NCBI GenBank assembly: GCA_023432225.1
Contig: JAEYUW010000010.1
Span: 1 to 64,000 of the forward strand
Direction of reading: 5' to 3'
Length of the DNA stretch: 64,000 bases
Origin: Verrucomicrobiota bacterium
GTDB lineage: Bacteria; Verrucomicrobiota; Verrucomicrobiia; Opitutales; Opitutaceae
Under the pieces are notes generated by a model. The model did no database searches. It saw nothing but the letters and a program-made list of their open reading frames with translations, and was not told the origin of the DNA. Shown here in pieces: positions 9,212 through 17,430 of the stretch (position 1 is its first letter; every line of letters begins with the position of its first letter). The position numbers and the translations under genes are program-made.

Positions 9212-9889
9212 TCACAGGAGAGGCTGGATAGTCTTCCAGACCGTCGCGGCGACGATACGGTGGCCAGCCGGCGTGGGATGAATGCCGTCGGGAAGATTCA
9301 ACTCGGGAATGCCGCCCACATTTTCCAGGAGAAAAGGGATGAGCATGGCCTGCGTGGATTCCGCGAGTGACGGATAGATCTGCGCGAAAGCGTCGGCGTG
9401 TTCGCGGCCCATGTTCGTGGGGATTTGCATGCCGGCGAGCACGATGGTGACGCGCGGATACTTCGCGCGGACGCGCTCGATCATTGTCTGCAGGTTCGCG
9501 CGCGTGACCTCGGGTCCGATGCCGCGGAGGCCGTCGTTGCCGCCGAGTTCGATCACGAAAATGTCGACCGGTTGCCGCAGAATCCAATCGAGCCGGCGCA
9601 GACCGCCCGCAGTGGTCTCGCCGCTCAGGCCGGCGTTGACGACTTTCCACGGCAGACCGGCGGCATCGATTTTCTTTTGGAGCAGCGCCGGGTAAGCCTC
9701 GTCGGGATCCACGCCATAGCCGGCGGTGAGGCTGTCGCCGAAGAAGATCAGCGTCTTGGTCGCGGGGGCTGCAGCGTTCATCGCAACCGCGCTGAGGAGC
9801 AGCAGCACAGCGAACCGTCCACCCTGGCGAATGAGCCGTCCGACGAACAACTTTGCACTTTCGAGGGCGTTGGGTGTGTTACTCGGCAT
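9212..9889 (-). CDS. tesA: SGNH/GDSL arylesterase / lysophospholipase (TesA-type)
   Basis: 225 residues. The N-terminal hydrophobic segment (about residues 25-40) indicates export to the periplasm. Block I is FFGDSLTAGYG with catalytic Ser53; the oxyanion Gly is in NAGLSGETTAGG; block III is LGGND; block V is PDGIHPTPAG with the catalytic Asp201/His204 pair. Family members hydrolyse acyl-CoA, aryl esters and lysophospholipids. It is divergent from ybbA with only 8 bp between the two start codons, the conserved tesA/ybbA-ybbP arrangement known from E. coli, so the two promoters must overlap the opposite coding sequences. Confidence 0.93.
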   Translation of the reverse strand: MPSNTPNALESAKLFVGRLIRQGGRFAVLLLLSAVAMNAAAPATKTLIFFGDSLTAGYGVDPDEAYPALLQKKIDAAGLPWKVVNAGLSGETTAGGLRRLDWILRQPVDIFVIELGGNDGLRGIGPEVTRANLQTMIERVRAKYPRVTIVLAGMQIPTNMGREHADAFAQIYPSLAESTQAMLIPFLLENVGGIPELNLPDGIHPTPAGHRIVAATVWKTIQPLL

Positions 9890-9897
9890 CGCGCCCC

Positions 9898-10587
9898 ATG
9901 AGTGTTCAAAACATCCTGAAAGTCGAGCACCTCACCAAAACCTACGCCACCGCCGCCGGCGGACTCACCGTCCTCAAAGACGTGAGCTTCGCGCTCGATC
10001 CCGGCAGCACGTGCGCGATCGTCGGGCCCTCGGGCTCAGGCAAGACGACGCTGCTCGGTCTCTGCGCCGGCCTCGACCAGCCGACGAGCGGCGCGGTGCA
10101 TCTCGCCGGGCGCGAGATCGGCCGCATGTCGGAGGACGAACGCGCGTTGGTGCGCAACGAAAGTGTCGGGTTCGTATTCCAGAATTTCCAACTGATCCCG
10201 ACGCTCACGGCGCTCGAGAATGTCCTCGTGCCGCTCGAGCTGCGCGGCGACAACACGCGAGAGAAAGAGGCGGCGGAGTTGCTCGCGCGCGTCGGCCTCG
10301 GCGACCGGCTCGACCATTATTCGATGCAGCTTTCCGGTGGCGAACAGCAGCGCGTGGCGCTGGCGCGCGCCTTCATCAACCGGCCGAAGATTCTCTTCTG
10401 CGACGAACCAACGGGCAATCTCGACGGCGACACGGCGCACGCGATGGTGGACTTGATCTTCGGCCTGAACCGCGAGCGCGGCACGACGCTCGTGCTGGTG
10501 ACGCACGACCTTGAACTCGCCAAACAAACCCAGCGCATCCTGCGGTTGCGCAGCGGCGCCGTCGTGAGTGACGAACGCGTGGGGTAG
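9898..10587 (+). CDS. ybbA: ABC transporter ATPase, YbbA/LolD type
   Basis: 229 residues from the ATG at 9898. Walker A GPSGSGKT at 43-50, Q loop at FVFQNF, signature LSGGE at 145-149, Walker B ILFCDE at 165-170, D loop NLD, switch His in VTHD. This is the MacB/LolD-type ATPase that works with FtsX-fold permeases; it extracts or moves envelope substrates instead of pumping across the membrane. Its partner is the permease at 11065, but a foreign-looking cassette (10601-11046) now separates the two. The function of YbbAP is still poorly defined. Confidence 0.93.
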   Translation: MSVQNILKVEHLTKTYATAAGGLTVLKDVSFALDPGSTCAIVGPSGSGKTTLLGLCAGLDQPTSGAVHLAGREIGRMSEDERALVRNESVGFVFQNFQLIPTLTALENVLVPLELRGDNTREKEAAELLARVGLGDRLDHYSMQLSGGEQQRVALARAFINRPKILFCDEPTGNLDGDTAHAMVDLIFGLNRERGTTLVLVTHDLELAKQTQRILRLRSGAVVSDERVG

Positions 10588-10600
10588 GAAGATTTTGGTC

Positions 10601-10627
10601 ACCACGAAAAACACGAAACACACGAAA
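10601..10627 (+). repeat. Left 9-bp tandem array (3 units)
   Basis: Three adjacent 9-bp units sharing the core CACGAAA, starting 13 bp after the ybbA stop codon and ending 13 bp before the GxxExxY start codon. Confidence 0.8.
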
Positions 10628-10640
10628 ATGGGCCTCGATC

Positions 10641-11018
10641 ATGAGTGAGATCATCTATCGCGAAGAGTCCTACAAAATCATGGGGGCGTGCTTTGAGGTG
10701 TATAAGGAGAAAGGTTGCGGTTTCCTCGAAGCCGTCTTCCAGGAGTGCCTCGAGTTCGAGCTGAGTGATCAATGCATCCCTTTTGTCGCACACCCGTCGC
10801 TCCAACTCACCTACAAGGGGCGACCGCTCAAGCAGACCTATTCCCCAGACTTCATCTGCTATGGGAAAATCGTCGTCGAAATCAAAGCTGTGTCTGCCTT
10901 GATCGACGAGCATCGCGCGCAAGTTCACAATTACCTCCGCGCGACGGGGCATCGCCTCGGACTGCTCGTTAACTTTGGGCACTTTCCCAAAGTCGAGTTT
11001 GAGCGTATCGCCCTCTGA
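10641..11018 (+). CDS. GxxExxY protein, PD-(D/E)XK nuclease-like (PF13366)
   Basis: 125 residues. The family motif is GFLEAVF at 27-33 (a Gly-x-x-Glu-x-x-aromatic helix). A nuclease-like core follows: Asp70 in YSPDF, then Glu80 and Lys82 in VVEIKA, then Gln94 and Tyr98 in AQVHNYL. This D...ExK...QxxxY order is that of RecB/Cas4-type PD-(D/E)XK enzymes, and the Pfam family is named accordingly. No activity has been shown, to my knowledge. It is the only gene between two inverted repeat arrays inside the ybbA-ybbP operon. Its biological role is unknown; a mobility or defence role is only a hypothesis. Confidence 0.85.
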   Translation: MSEIIYREESYKIMGACFEVYKEKGCGFLEAVFQECLEFELSDQCIPFVAHPSLQLTYKGRPLKQTYSPDFICYGKIVVEIKAVSALIDEHRAQVHNYLRATGHRLGLLVNFGHFPKVEFERIAL

Positions 11019-11019
11019 C

Positions 11020-11046
11020 TTTCGTGTATTTGGTGTATTTCGTGGT
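11020..11046 (+). repeat. Right 9-bp tandem array (3 units, inverted)
   Basis: Three 9-bp units starting 1 bp after the GxxExxY stop codon; the reverse complement matches the left array at 24 of 27 positions. It ends 18 bp before the ybbP start codon. Confidence 0.8.
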
Positions 11047-11064
11047 GGCATCCTCCGTCTCCTC

Positions 11065-13602
11065 ATGAACTTCATCCTCAAAATGGCTTGGCGCGATACG
11101 CGGGCTTCGCGGCGGCGGTTGTTGCTTTTCTCGCTCGCGGTCGTGCTCGGCGTGGCGGCGCTCGTCGCGGTCGGCTCGCTGCGAGATAACTTGCGCGCCG
11201 CAATCGAGGACCAAACGAAAGGTCTCCTCGGCGCCGACCTGGTCATCACCTCGCGCGCGGCGCTCACGTCGGAGGCGGAGCAGTTCATCGCCGGTCTCGG
11301 CGGCGAACAGGCGCGCGAGATCGCCTTTAACTCCATGCTCATCGCGCCGAGCGCGGGCGGCGCCACGCGCCTCGTGCAAGTGCGCGCGCTCGAAGGGGCG
11401 TTTCCTTTCTACGGCGAATTTCAGACGGAGCCCGGCGACGCCCGCGCGCAGCTGGCGAACGGGGCGAACGCAATCATCGAAGAAGGCGTCGCGGTGCAAT
11501 ACGGCTTGAAGCCGGGCGACACCATCAAGCTCGGCACGGGAGAGTTTCGCGTCGCGGGCAGCTTGCTTAAAGTCCCGGGCGAATCTGCCGCGGGCGTCAC
11601 GACGCTCGCGCCGCGCGTTTTCATTCCACTCTCGACGGTGAACGGCACCGGCTTGCTCAAGCAGGGCAGCCTCGCGCGCTACCGTGTTTACCTGAAATTT
11701 CCGATCAACACCGACGTCGAGAAAATGGTGCGCGATCTGCGCGAACGGTTCCGCGAACTGCGGCTCGGCTTCGACACGGTCGAAGAGCGCAAACGCGAAC
11801 TCGGCGGCGCGATTCAGAACGTGAATTCGTTCCTGATGCTCGTCGGTTTCTCGTCGCTGTTTCTTGGCGCTATCGGCGTGGCGAGCGCCGTGCACGCGCA
11901 CGTGCGGCAGAAAATTCCGACGGTGGCGGTGCTGTGCTGCCTCGGCGCCAGAGCGAGCAAGGCTTTCGCAATTTACCTCGTGCAAGGCGTCGGGCTCGGC
12001 GTCGCCGGGGCTCTCGGCGGCGCGGTGCTGGGCATCGGCGCACAGCTGCTGTTGCCGACTTTCCTGCGCGATTTTCTGCCGTTCTCGTTCGAGTTTTTCG
12101 TCTCGTGGAAATCCGTCGCGAGCGGCGTGGGCGCGGGCGTGTTGATCAGCGTGCTCTTCGCGCTGCTGCCGCTGCTTGAAGTGCGCCGCGTGTCGCCGTT
12201 GCTGGCGATCCGCTCGGCGTTCGCTGATGCTAACGGCGGCGGGCGGATCGATTGGCTGCGTGTGCTGCTGCTCGTCATGATCGTCGCGATCGTGTTCGCG
12301 TTCGCGATTCTGCAGACGGGGCGGCTGCGTTGGGGCGTGGGTTTCGCGGGCGCGCTGTTCGTCGGATTCGCGGTGCTCGGCGGGCTGGCCAAGCTGATCG
12401 CGTGGATCGCGCAGCGGTTGAATTTGCGCCGGCTGCCGTTCGCGTGGCGGCAGGGCGTGGCGAATCTTTATCGGCCGAACAACCGCACGGTGCTGCTGCT
12501 CGTCTCGCTCGGCATGGGCACGTTCCTGATGATGACGCTCTACCTCACGCGCGACACGTTGCTCGGGCAGCTGCGCGTGATGGGCGGCGGCGATCGGCCG
12601 AACTTGATGCTGTTCGACATTCAGGACGATCAAGTCGAGTCGGTCGCGAAGATCGTCGCCGACAACGGCGCTCCGGTGCGCGCGCAGGCGCCGATCGTGA
12701 CGATGCGCATCAGCGCGTTGAAGGGACGGCCCATCGCCGACGTGTTGAAGGATAAAACCGTGCGCATCCCGGCGTGGACGGTGCGGCGCGAGTATCGCTC
12801 GACGTATCGCGGCCAACTCGCCGACACCGAGCGCGTCGTCGCGGGAAAGTTCGAGGGCCAGGCGCCGGCGGGTGCGACGAGTGTCCCCGTTTCGCTGGAG
12901 GAAAATCTCGCGCGCGACCTCGGCGTGGCGCTCGGCGATGAGATCGAGTTCGACGTGCAGGGCGTGCCGGTGAAGACGGTCGTGGGCAGCTTGCGCCACG
13001 TGGAGTGGCAGCGGCTGGCGCCGAATTTCTTCGTCGTGTTTCCGCAGGGCGTGCTCGAAGGCGCGCCGAAGTTCCACGTCATGGCGTTGCGCGCGACGGA
13101 CTCCGGTATCTCGGCGCGCGTGCAGCAGGCGGTGGTGCGTGAGCATCCGAATGTCTCGGCGATCGATCTCGGGCTGATCCTGCAGACGATCGACGGCGTT
13201 TACGCGAAGGCGTCGTTCGTCGTGGAGTTCCTCGCGCTGTTCACGGTGGTGACCGGCGTCATCGTGCTCGCGGGCGCGGTGTTGATCGGTCGCAGCCAGC
13301 GCGTGCGTGAGAGTGTGTTGTTGCGCACGCTTGGCGCGACGAAGCGGCAGGTGAATCGCATCATGCTCGCCGAATATCTGGCGCTCGGCACGCTCGGCGC
13401 GGCGGTCGGCGCCGTGCTGGCGGTCGGCGCGAACTGGGGACTGGCGCGTTTTATCTTCAACATGAAGTGGTCCACGCCGGCGCCGGAGGTGCTGGTGCTC
13501 GGCTGGCTCGCGGTGAGTGCGGTGACGGTCATCACCGGCCTGCTGTCGAGTCGCGGCATTTGCGATCATCCGCCGCTGGAAGTGCTGCGGCAGGAGACGT
13601 GA
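11065..13602 (+). CDS. ybbP: ABC transporter permease, YbbP-type with two FtsX domains
   Basis: 845 residues from the ATG at 11065 (MNFILKMAWRDTRASRRRLL). The layout is N-terminal TM helix, periplasmic MacB-like domain (about 45-250), a three-TM FtsX unit (about 255-400), TM pair near 405-450, a second periplasmic domain (about 500-700) and a C-terminal FtsX unit ending in LSSRGICDHPPLEVLRQET. Length and the duplicated FtsX organisation match YbbP/LolCE-like permeases. It partners the ATPase at 9898. Nearest upstream sequence is the right repeat array of the inserted cassette. The stop codon abuts a double-hairpin repeat. Confidence 0.92.
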   Translation: MNFILKMAWRDTRASRRRLLLFSLAVVLGVAALVAVGSLRDNLRAAIEDQTKGLLGADLVITSRAALTSEAEQFIAGLGGEQAREIAFNSMLIAPSAGGATRLVQVRALEGAFPFYGEFQTEPGDARAQLANGANAIIEEGVAVQYGLKPGDTIKLGTGEFRVAGSLLKVPGESAAGVTTLAPRVFIPLSTVNGTGLLKQGSLARYRVYLKFPINTDVEKMVRDLRERFRELRLGFDTVEERKRELGGAIQNVNSFLMLVGFSSLFLGAIGVASAVHAHVRQKIPTVAVLCCLGARASKAFAIYLVQGVGLGVAGALGGAVLGIGAQLLLPTFLRDFLPFSFEFFVSWKSVASGVGAGVLISVLFALLPLLEVRRVSPLLAIRSAFADANGGGRIDWLRVLLLVMIVAIVFAFAILQTGRLRWGVGFAGALFVGFAVLGGLAKLIAWIAQRLNLRRLPFAWRQGVANLYRPNNRTVLLLVSLGMGTFLMMTLYLTRDTLLGQLRVMGGGDRPNLMLFDIQDDQVESVAKIVADNGAPVRAQAPIVTMRISALKGRPIADVLKDKTVRIPAWTVRREYRSTYRGQLADTERVVAGKFEGQAPAGATSVPVSLEENLARDLGVALGDEIEFDVQGVPVKTVVGSLRHVEWQRLAPNFFVVFPQGVLEGAPKFHVMALRATDSGISARVQQAVVREHPNVSAIDLGLILQTIDGVYAKASFVVEFLALFTVVTGVIVLAGAVLIGRSQRVRESVLLRTLGATKRQVNRIMLAEYLALGTLGAAVGAVLAVGANWGLARFIFNMKWSTPAPEVLVLGWLAVSAVTVITGLLSSRGICDHPPLEVLRQET

Positions 13603-13694
13603 GTAGGGCCGGCTTCAGCCGGCCCGGATAAATGTTGATCGCGGGCCGAGTGCGCGAGCACCGTGCAAACTGGACCGGCTGAAGCCGGTCCTAC
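13603..13694. repeat. Double-hairpin repeat, GTAGG/CCTAC subtype
   Basis: GTAGG (13603-13607) and CCTAC (13690-13694) enclose two hairpins, GGCCGGCT-TC-AGCCGGCC-like on the left and GGACCGGCT-GA-AGCCGGTCC on the right. The repeat begins directly after the ybbP stop codon and may serve as its transcript end. Confidence 0.85.
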
Positions 13695-13750
13695 GTCGCG
13701 CGGCGAGAATTCCTCTTGTCAGCGTGCGTTCGGCCTTCGTCACTCGCGCG

Positions 13751-14209
13751 ATGTCTGCACGCCACCTCACGTTCCACTACACGCTCCGCGACGCCAACGG
13801 ACGCGTGCTCGATACGTCGCGCGGCGGCGGTGAACCGCTCGGGTTTGTCGAAGGCTCGCAGGAGATTGTGCCAGGGCTCGAAAAAGTGCTCGTGACGATG
13901 GCGGCGGGCGAGCGCCGCGATGTCGTCGTGCCGCCGGAGGAAGCTTACGGATTGCGCGAGGCGGAAATGGTTCAACGGATTCCGCGCGCGCAGTTGCCGA
14001 TCGAGGGCGAGGTGAACGTCGGCGACCAGTTTCTCGCCGGACCGGACCGACACGCGCCGGTCGTCACCGTTGTGGCGGTCGAGGGCGACCAGGTGACGTT
14101 GGACGCGAACCATCCGCTCGCGGGGGCGACACTGCATTTCGACGTGGAGATCGTGGCGGTGCGGCCGGCGACGCCGGAAGAAGCGGCCCGTGTCAAAGGC
14201 GACAGCTGA
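13751..14209 (+). CDS. FKBP-type peptidyl-prolyl isomerase, SlyD-like
   Basis: 152 residues from the ATG at 13751; an in-frame ATG at 13724 would add nine residues and is less likely. FKBP halves flank an inserted IF chaperone domain: LDTSRGGGEPLGFVEGS and GLEKVLVTMAAGER, then the flap insert around VPPEEAYGLREAE to VTLDANHPLAG, then ATLHFDVEIV. The LDxNHPLAGxxLxFxV signature is characteristic of SlyD. The His/Cys-rich metal-binding tail of E. coli SlyD is absent. Cytoplasmic folding helper; monocistronic or loosely linked to the following kinase (45 bp gap). Confidence 0.9.
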   Translation: MSARHLTFHYTLRDANGRVLDTSRGGGEPLGFVEGSQEIVPGLEKVLVTMAAGERRDVVVPPEEAYGLREAEMVQRIPRAQLPIEGEVNVGDQFLAGPDRHAPVVTVVAVEGDQVTLDANHPLAGATLHFDVEIVAVRPATPEEAARVKGDS

Positions 14210-14254
14210 GAGTTGCGCGCGGAGGGCGGATTACTACGGTCCGCGGCTCCCTTC

Positions 14255-14983
14255 ATGAAAGTTCTCGGCATCGACATCGGTGGCTCGTCCTTCAAGGCCG
14301 CGCCCGTGGACACCAAAACCGGCCGGCTGCTCGCGGAGCGTTTCCGCGTGCCGGTCTCGAGCCCGTGTTCGCGCGGCGAAGGTCTGGCGGCGACCCGGCA
14401 GATCGTGCAGCACTTCAAATGGAAGGGCCGTGTCGGCATCGGTTTTCCCGCGATCGTGCAGGAAGGTCACATCGGTGCGGTGGGGAATCTCGGTCCAGAG
14501 TGGGAACAGCAAAACGGCACGCGGATTTTCTCGAAGGCGACCGGTTGCAAGGTCGCGCTGGCGAACGACGCCGATGCGGCCGGTCTGGCCGAGATGCGCT
14601 TCGGCGCGGGCAAGGGGCGCGACGGCACGGTGCTGATGTTGACCTTCGGCACGGGCATTGGCTCGGCGCTGTTTTATCGCGGGCAACTTTTCCCGAATGC
14701 GGAGCTCGGCCACATTCCGTGGGAAGGCGAGCCGATCGAGTGGTTCGCGTCGGCGGCGGTGAAGACGAAGCTCGATCTCGATTGGAAGGAATGGACCGAT
14801 CGCGTGAACGTTTATCTGCGCGTGGTCGAGCGACTGTTCTCGCCGGAGCTGATCATCATCGGCGGTGGGATCAGCCAAGATCACAAGATGTGGTTCAAGT
14901 TTCTGCGGACGCGCGCGAAAGTCGTGCCGGCGAAACTGCATAATGACGCCGGCATCGTCGGGGCGGCGCTGGCGGCGGAGTGA
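14255..14983 (+). CDS. ppgK: Polyphosphate glucokinase (ROK family)
   Basis: 242 residues from the ATG at 14255. The phosphate-1 motif is GIDIGGSSFKAAPVD; the catalytic region is ANDADAAGLAEMRFG; the LTFGTGIGSALFYRG block and PNAELGHIPWEG match polyphosphate glucokinases, which phosphorylate glucose with polyphosphate (and often ATP). The ROK zinc-binding Cys cluster is missing, as expected for this subgroup. It ends in GGGISQDHKMWFKFL and GIVGAALAAE. Cytoplasmic; feeds glucose 6-phosphate into glycolysis. Confidence 0.88.
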   Translation: MKVLGIDIGGSSFKAAPVDTKTGRLLAERFRVPVSSPCSRGEGLAATRQIVQHFKWKGRVGIGFPAIVQEGHIGAVGNLGPEWEQQNGTRIFSKATGCKVALANDADAAGLAEMRFGAGKGRDGTVLMLTFGTGIGSALFYRGQLFPNAELGHIPWEGEPIEWFASAAVKTKLDLDWKEWTDRVNVYLRVVERLFSPELIIIGGGISQDHKMWFKFLRTRAKVVPAKLHNDAGIVGAALAAE

Positions 14984-15065
14984 TCGTCGGCGCTTCCGTG
15001 GTCATGGACAGGCCCGTCACCATCACTCGAGACGTGGCCCGAAAATTTCTGAGCACATGCTTTTC

Positions 15066-15127
15066 TGGAGGGCGGCGCTCCGTCGCCGCCTTGGCTGATC
15101 GCGGCGCTGACGGAGCAGCGCCCTCCA
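15066..15127. repeat. Double-hairpin repeat, GGAGG/CCTCC variant
   Basis: Outer arms TGGAGG (15066-15071) and CCTCCA (15122-15127) enclose GGCGGCG-CTCCGT-CGCCGCC (15071-15090) and GGCGCTG-ACGGAG-CAGCGCC (15103-15122). Same two-hairpin layout as the other copies but a different stem sequence. Confidence 0.7.
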
Positions 15128-15193
15128 GGCGTTGTTTCCGAATCGGGATCGTGCCGTTCGATGGCGACGGGCTCTCAAGAACGAAGAGCTGAG

Positions 15194-16240
15194 ATGAGCG
15201 AGAAAAACGCAGCGCGCGTGCTGATCGTCGGCCAGGGACTCGCCGGCACGGCGCTCGGGCTGGAGTTGGAGCGCGCGGGGGTGCCGTTTGCCATCGCGAG
15301 CGATGGCCACGCGCGCGCGGCGTCGATGGCGGCGGCGGGACTTGTCAATCCGGTGCAGGGGCAGCGGTTCGTCAAGGTGTGGCGCGTGGAGGAACTGCTT
15401 CCGCTGGCCGAGCGCTGGTATCGCGAGACGGGAGCAGCTGTCGGTGCGGAGCTGTGGCATCCGCTGCAGTTGCGGCGACTTTTTGCGAACGAAACAGAGG
15501 CCGCGCGTGCGGCGCGGAAGCTCGCGTGCGGCGAGTTGACCGGTTTCGCGAGCGCGTTGGCGGGCGGCGAGGGACTGCACATTTACGGCGCGGCGTGGGT
15601 GGATTTGCCGGCGCTGTTAACGCGTGCGGCGCAGCGCTGGCGGGCGCGCGGTGTTTTGCGGGAGGCGAGGGTGACGCGAGAGGATCTGCAGACGGACGCG
15701 GCGGGTGTGACGTGGCAGGGCGAGCGGTTCGGCGCGGTGGTCTTGTGCGTCGGCGCGGGAACGCTGGTGCGCGAATTTTTTCCGGAGCTGCGGTTCGAGG
15801 CGGCGAAGGGCGAGATCGTGCACGTGTCGGGCGCGGAGTTGCCCGTGGGACACGCGGTGAGTGGCGGCAAATGGGCGATCGCGGACGCGCCGGGGCAGGC
15901 GAGGGTCGGAGCGACTTACGAGCACGGTGTCGAGGACTGGGCGCCCACGGCTGCGGCGCGCGAGGTGTTGTTGGAGGCCGCGCGTGCGCTCGTGCCGGGG
16001 AATTTGGCGGTGCGCGCGCAGCGCGTGGGCGTGCGAGTGAGTTTGCCCGATCGCTTGCCGGTGGCGGGCTGGCGAGACGGCGTGCGGATCGGTGTGTTCG
16101 GCGCACTCGGGTCGAAAGGCACGCTGTTTGCCCCGTGGATGGCGCGACGGTGGAGCGAGGTGCTGGCGGGAGCGACGAGTGGCTGGCCGGATGCGTTGAG
16201 TGTGGTGCGGCGGGCGGCGGACGTGTCGCGTGAAACCTGA
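15194..16240 (+). CDS. FAD-dependent oxidoreductase (DAO family)
   Basis: 348 residues from the ATG at 15194. The N-terminal dinucleotide-binding motif VLIVGQGLAGTALGLELERA is followed by an acid/basic end typical of FAD Rossmann folds. Further features are the AAAGLVNPVQG segment that replaces the usual substrate loop, the second FAD contact GAVVLCVGAGT, and the C-terminal RLPVAGW...IGVFGALGSKGTLFAPW that closes over FAD. The DAO family oxidises amines or amino acids, including the D-amino acid/glycine oxidases and MnmC C-domain; this protein most resembles the short bacterial group of unknown substrate. Flanked by a double-hairpin repeat upstream. Confidence 0.82.
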   Translation: MSEKNAARVLIVGQGLAGTALGLELERAGVPFAIASDGHARAASMAAAGLVNPVQGQRFVKVWRVEELLPLAERWYRETGAAVGAELWHPLQLRRLFANETEAARAARKLACGELTGFASALAGGEGLHIYGAAWVDLPALLTRAAQRWRARGVLREARVTREDLQTDAAGVTWQGERFGAVVLCVGAGTLVREFFPELRFEAAKGEIVHVSGAELPVGHAVSGGKWAIADAPGQARVGATYEHGVEDWAPTAAAREVLLEAARALVPGNLAVRAQRVGVRVSLPDRLPVAGWRDGVRIGVFGALGSKGTLFAPWMARRWSEVLAGATSGWPDALSVVRRAADVSRET

Positions 16241-16335
16241 ACGCTCGTCGCTGGAAACCGTTCGTTGGTCCCATTTTCGGGACAATTAATCCGCTTGAAG
16301 TTGGTGTTCATCGGAAGCACCAAGTCGGCTTTATC

Positions 16336-17430
16336 ATGACCGAGCACCGTGTCGTTCGCTGGGTGATCCTTGCGGCCCTTTGGGTCTTCGTGGGGTTCGC
16401 GCTGAGCACGGAGGTCTATTTCAACACGCGCGTGATGGAGCCGAACGTGGCGTTCTGGTCCGTGGCGCAGGGACAGTTTCAGCGCGCGGTGTTGTGGGCG
16501 GTGCTCGTGCCGGTCGTGGTGTGGTTGCGCGATGCGATGCCGCTGGACCGCGGGCGCTGGGTGGCGGGCATCGGGTTTCACGTCGCGATGAGCTTCGTGT
16601 TCATGGCGAGTTTCTATCTCGTGCGCGTGTTTGTGGCGATGGTCTCGGCCGGGCACTCGCTCGAGGGTTTTTGGGCGTGGGCCGCGAAGGGCTTTTACGG
16701 ACGCAATCTGATCGACGTCGTTTACTACTGGTCGGTGATCGGCGTGACGTATGCGTTGCGGATGCGCGAGCGTTACCAGCGCGAGTCGCTGCGGACGGCG
16801 CAGCTCGAGGCCAAGCTCGTGCAGGCGGAGCTGAAGGCGCTCAAGCATCAGCTGAATCCCCACTTTTTGTTCAACACGATGAACACGATCGCCGTGCTCG
16901 TGCGCGAGCAGCGCAACGACGATGCCGTGCAACTCATCGCGCGACTCAGCGCGCTGCTGCGGACCTCGCTCGAGAGCAATCGCGTGCACACGGTGACGTT
17001 GCGGCAGGAGCTGGAGTTCCTCTCCCGCTATCTCGAGATCCAGCAGGCACGGTTCGGCGAGCGGCTGCGTTACGCGGCGGACGCGGAGCCGGAGGCGCTG
17101 AGCGCCCTGGTGCCGAACCTGTTTCTGCAGCCGGTGGTCGAGAATGCGATTTTGCACGGCGTCGCGCAGAAGGCGGCGCCGGGAGAGGTGAAAATTTCGG
17201 CGCGCGTGCACGGACGACGGCTGCAGGTCGAGGTGCATGACGATGGCCCGGGTTTCGATGTGCGCGAGGCGCCGTTGGCGGAAGGCGTGGGCCTGACGAA
17301 CACGCGCGAGCGGCTCGCGAAGCATTACGGGACCGATTACCAAATGGTGTTGAAGAGTGAACGCGGGCGCGGCGTCACGGTCAGCTTGGTGCTGCCGTTC
17401 ACGACGACCGGAGCCCCCGCTGGCGCATGA
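16336..17430 (+). CDS. LytS/YehU-type sensor histidine kinase
   Basis: 364 residues. Four predicted TM helices in the first 140 residues (about 8-28, 50-65, 75-100, 124-141) are followed by a short coiled coil and the His_kinase domain: KHQLNPHFLFNTMN with phosphoacceptor His177, then the HATPase part with NLFLQPVVENAILHG (N box) and DDGPGFD (G1), GVGLTNTRERL (G2). There is no separate extracytoplasmic sensor domain, so the signal is probably sensed in the membrane. The stop codon overlaps the start of the LytTR regulator (ATGA), so the pair is translationally coupled. Confidence 0.93.
   Translation: MTEHRVVRWVILAALWVFVGFALSTEVYFNTRVMEPNVAFWSVAQGQFQRAVLWAVLVPVVVWLRDAMPLDRGRWVAGIGFHVAMSFVFMASFYLVRVFVAMVSAGHSLEGFWAWAAKGFYGRNLIDVVYYWSVIGVTYALRMRERYQRESLRTAQLEAKLVQAELKALKHQLNPHFLFNTMNTIAVLVREQRNDDAVQLIARLSALLRTSLESNRVHTVTLRQELEFLSRYLEIQQARFGERLRYAADAEPEALSALVPNLFLQPVVENAILHGVAQKAAPGEVKISARVHGRRLQVEVHDDGPGFDVREAPLAEGVGLTNTRERLAKHYGTDYQMVLKSERGRGVTVSLVLPFTTTGAPAGA

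Larger units (their letters stand above)
10601..11046 (+). mobile_element. Candidate one-gene cassette with inverted 9-bp repeat arrays
   Basis: A 27-bp array at 10601-10627 (ACCACGAAA, AACACGAAA, CACACGAAA) and its inverted counterpart at 11020-11046 (TTTCGTGTA, TTTGGTGTA, TTTCGTGGT) flank one gene, the GxxExxY protein. Arm-to-arm identity is 24 of 27. The cassette sits between ATPase and permease genes that normally are adjacent. No transposase and no clear target duplication are seen, so mobility is inferred from structure and position. Confidence 0.6.

Noticed and set aside
10969..13569. 866-codon minus-strand frame within ybbP
   Set aside because: Antisense to the ybbP permease, rich in His/Arg/Gln/Ala as expected for such shadows; no family match.
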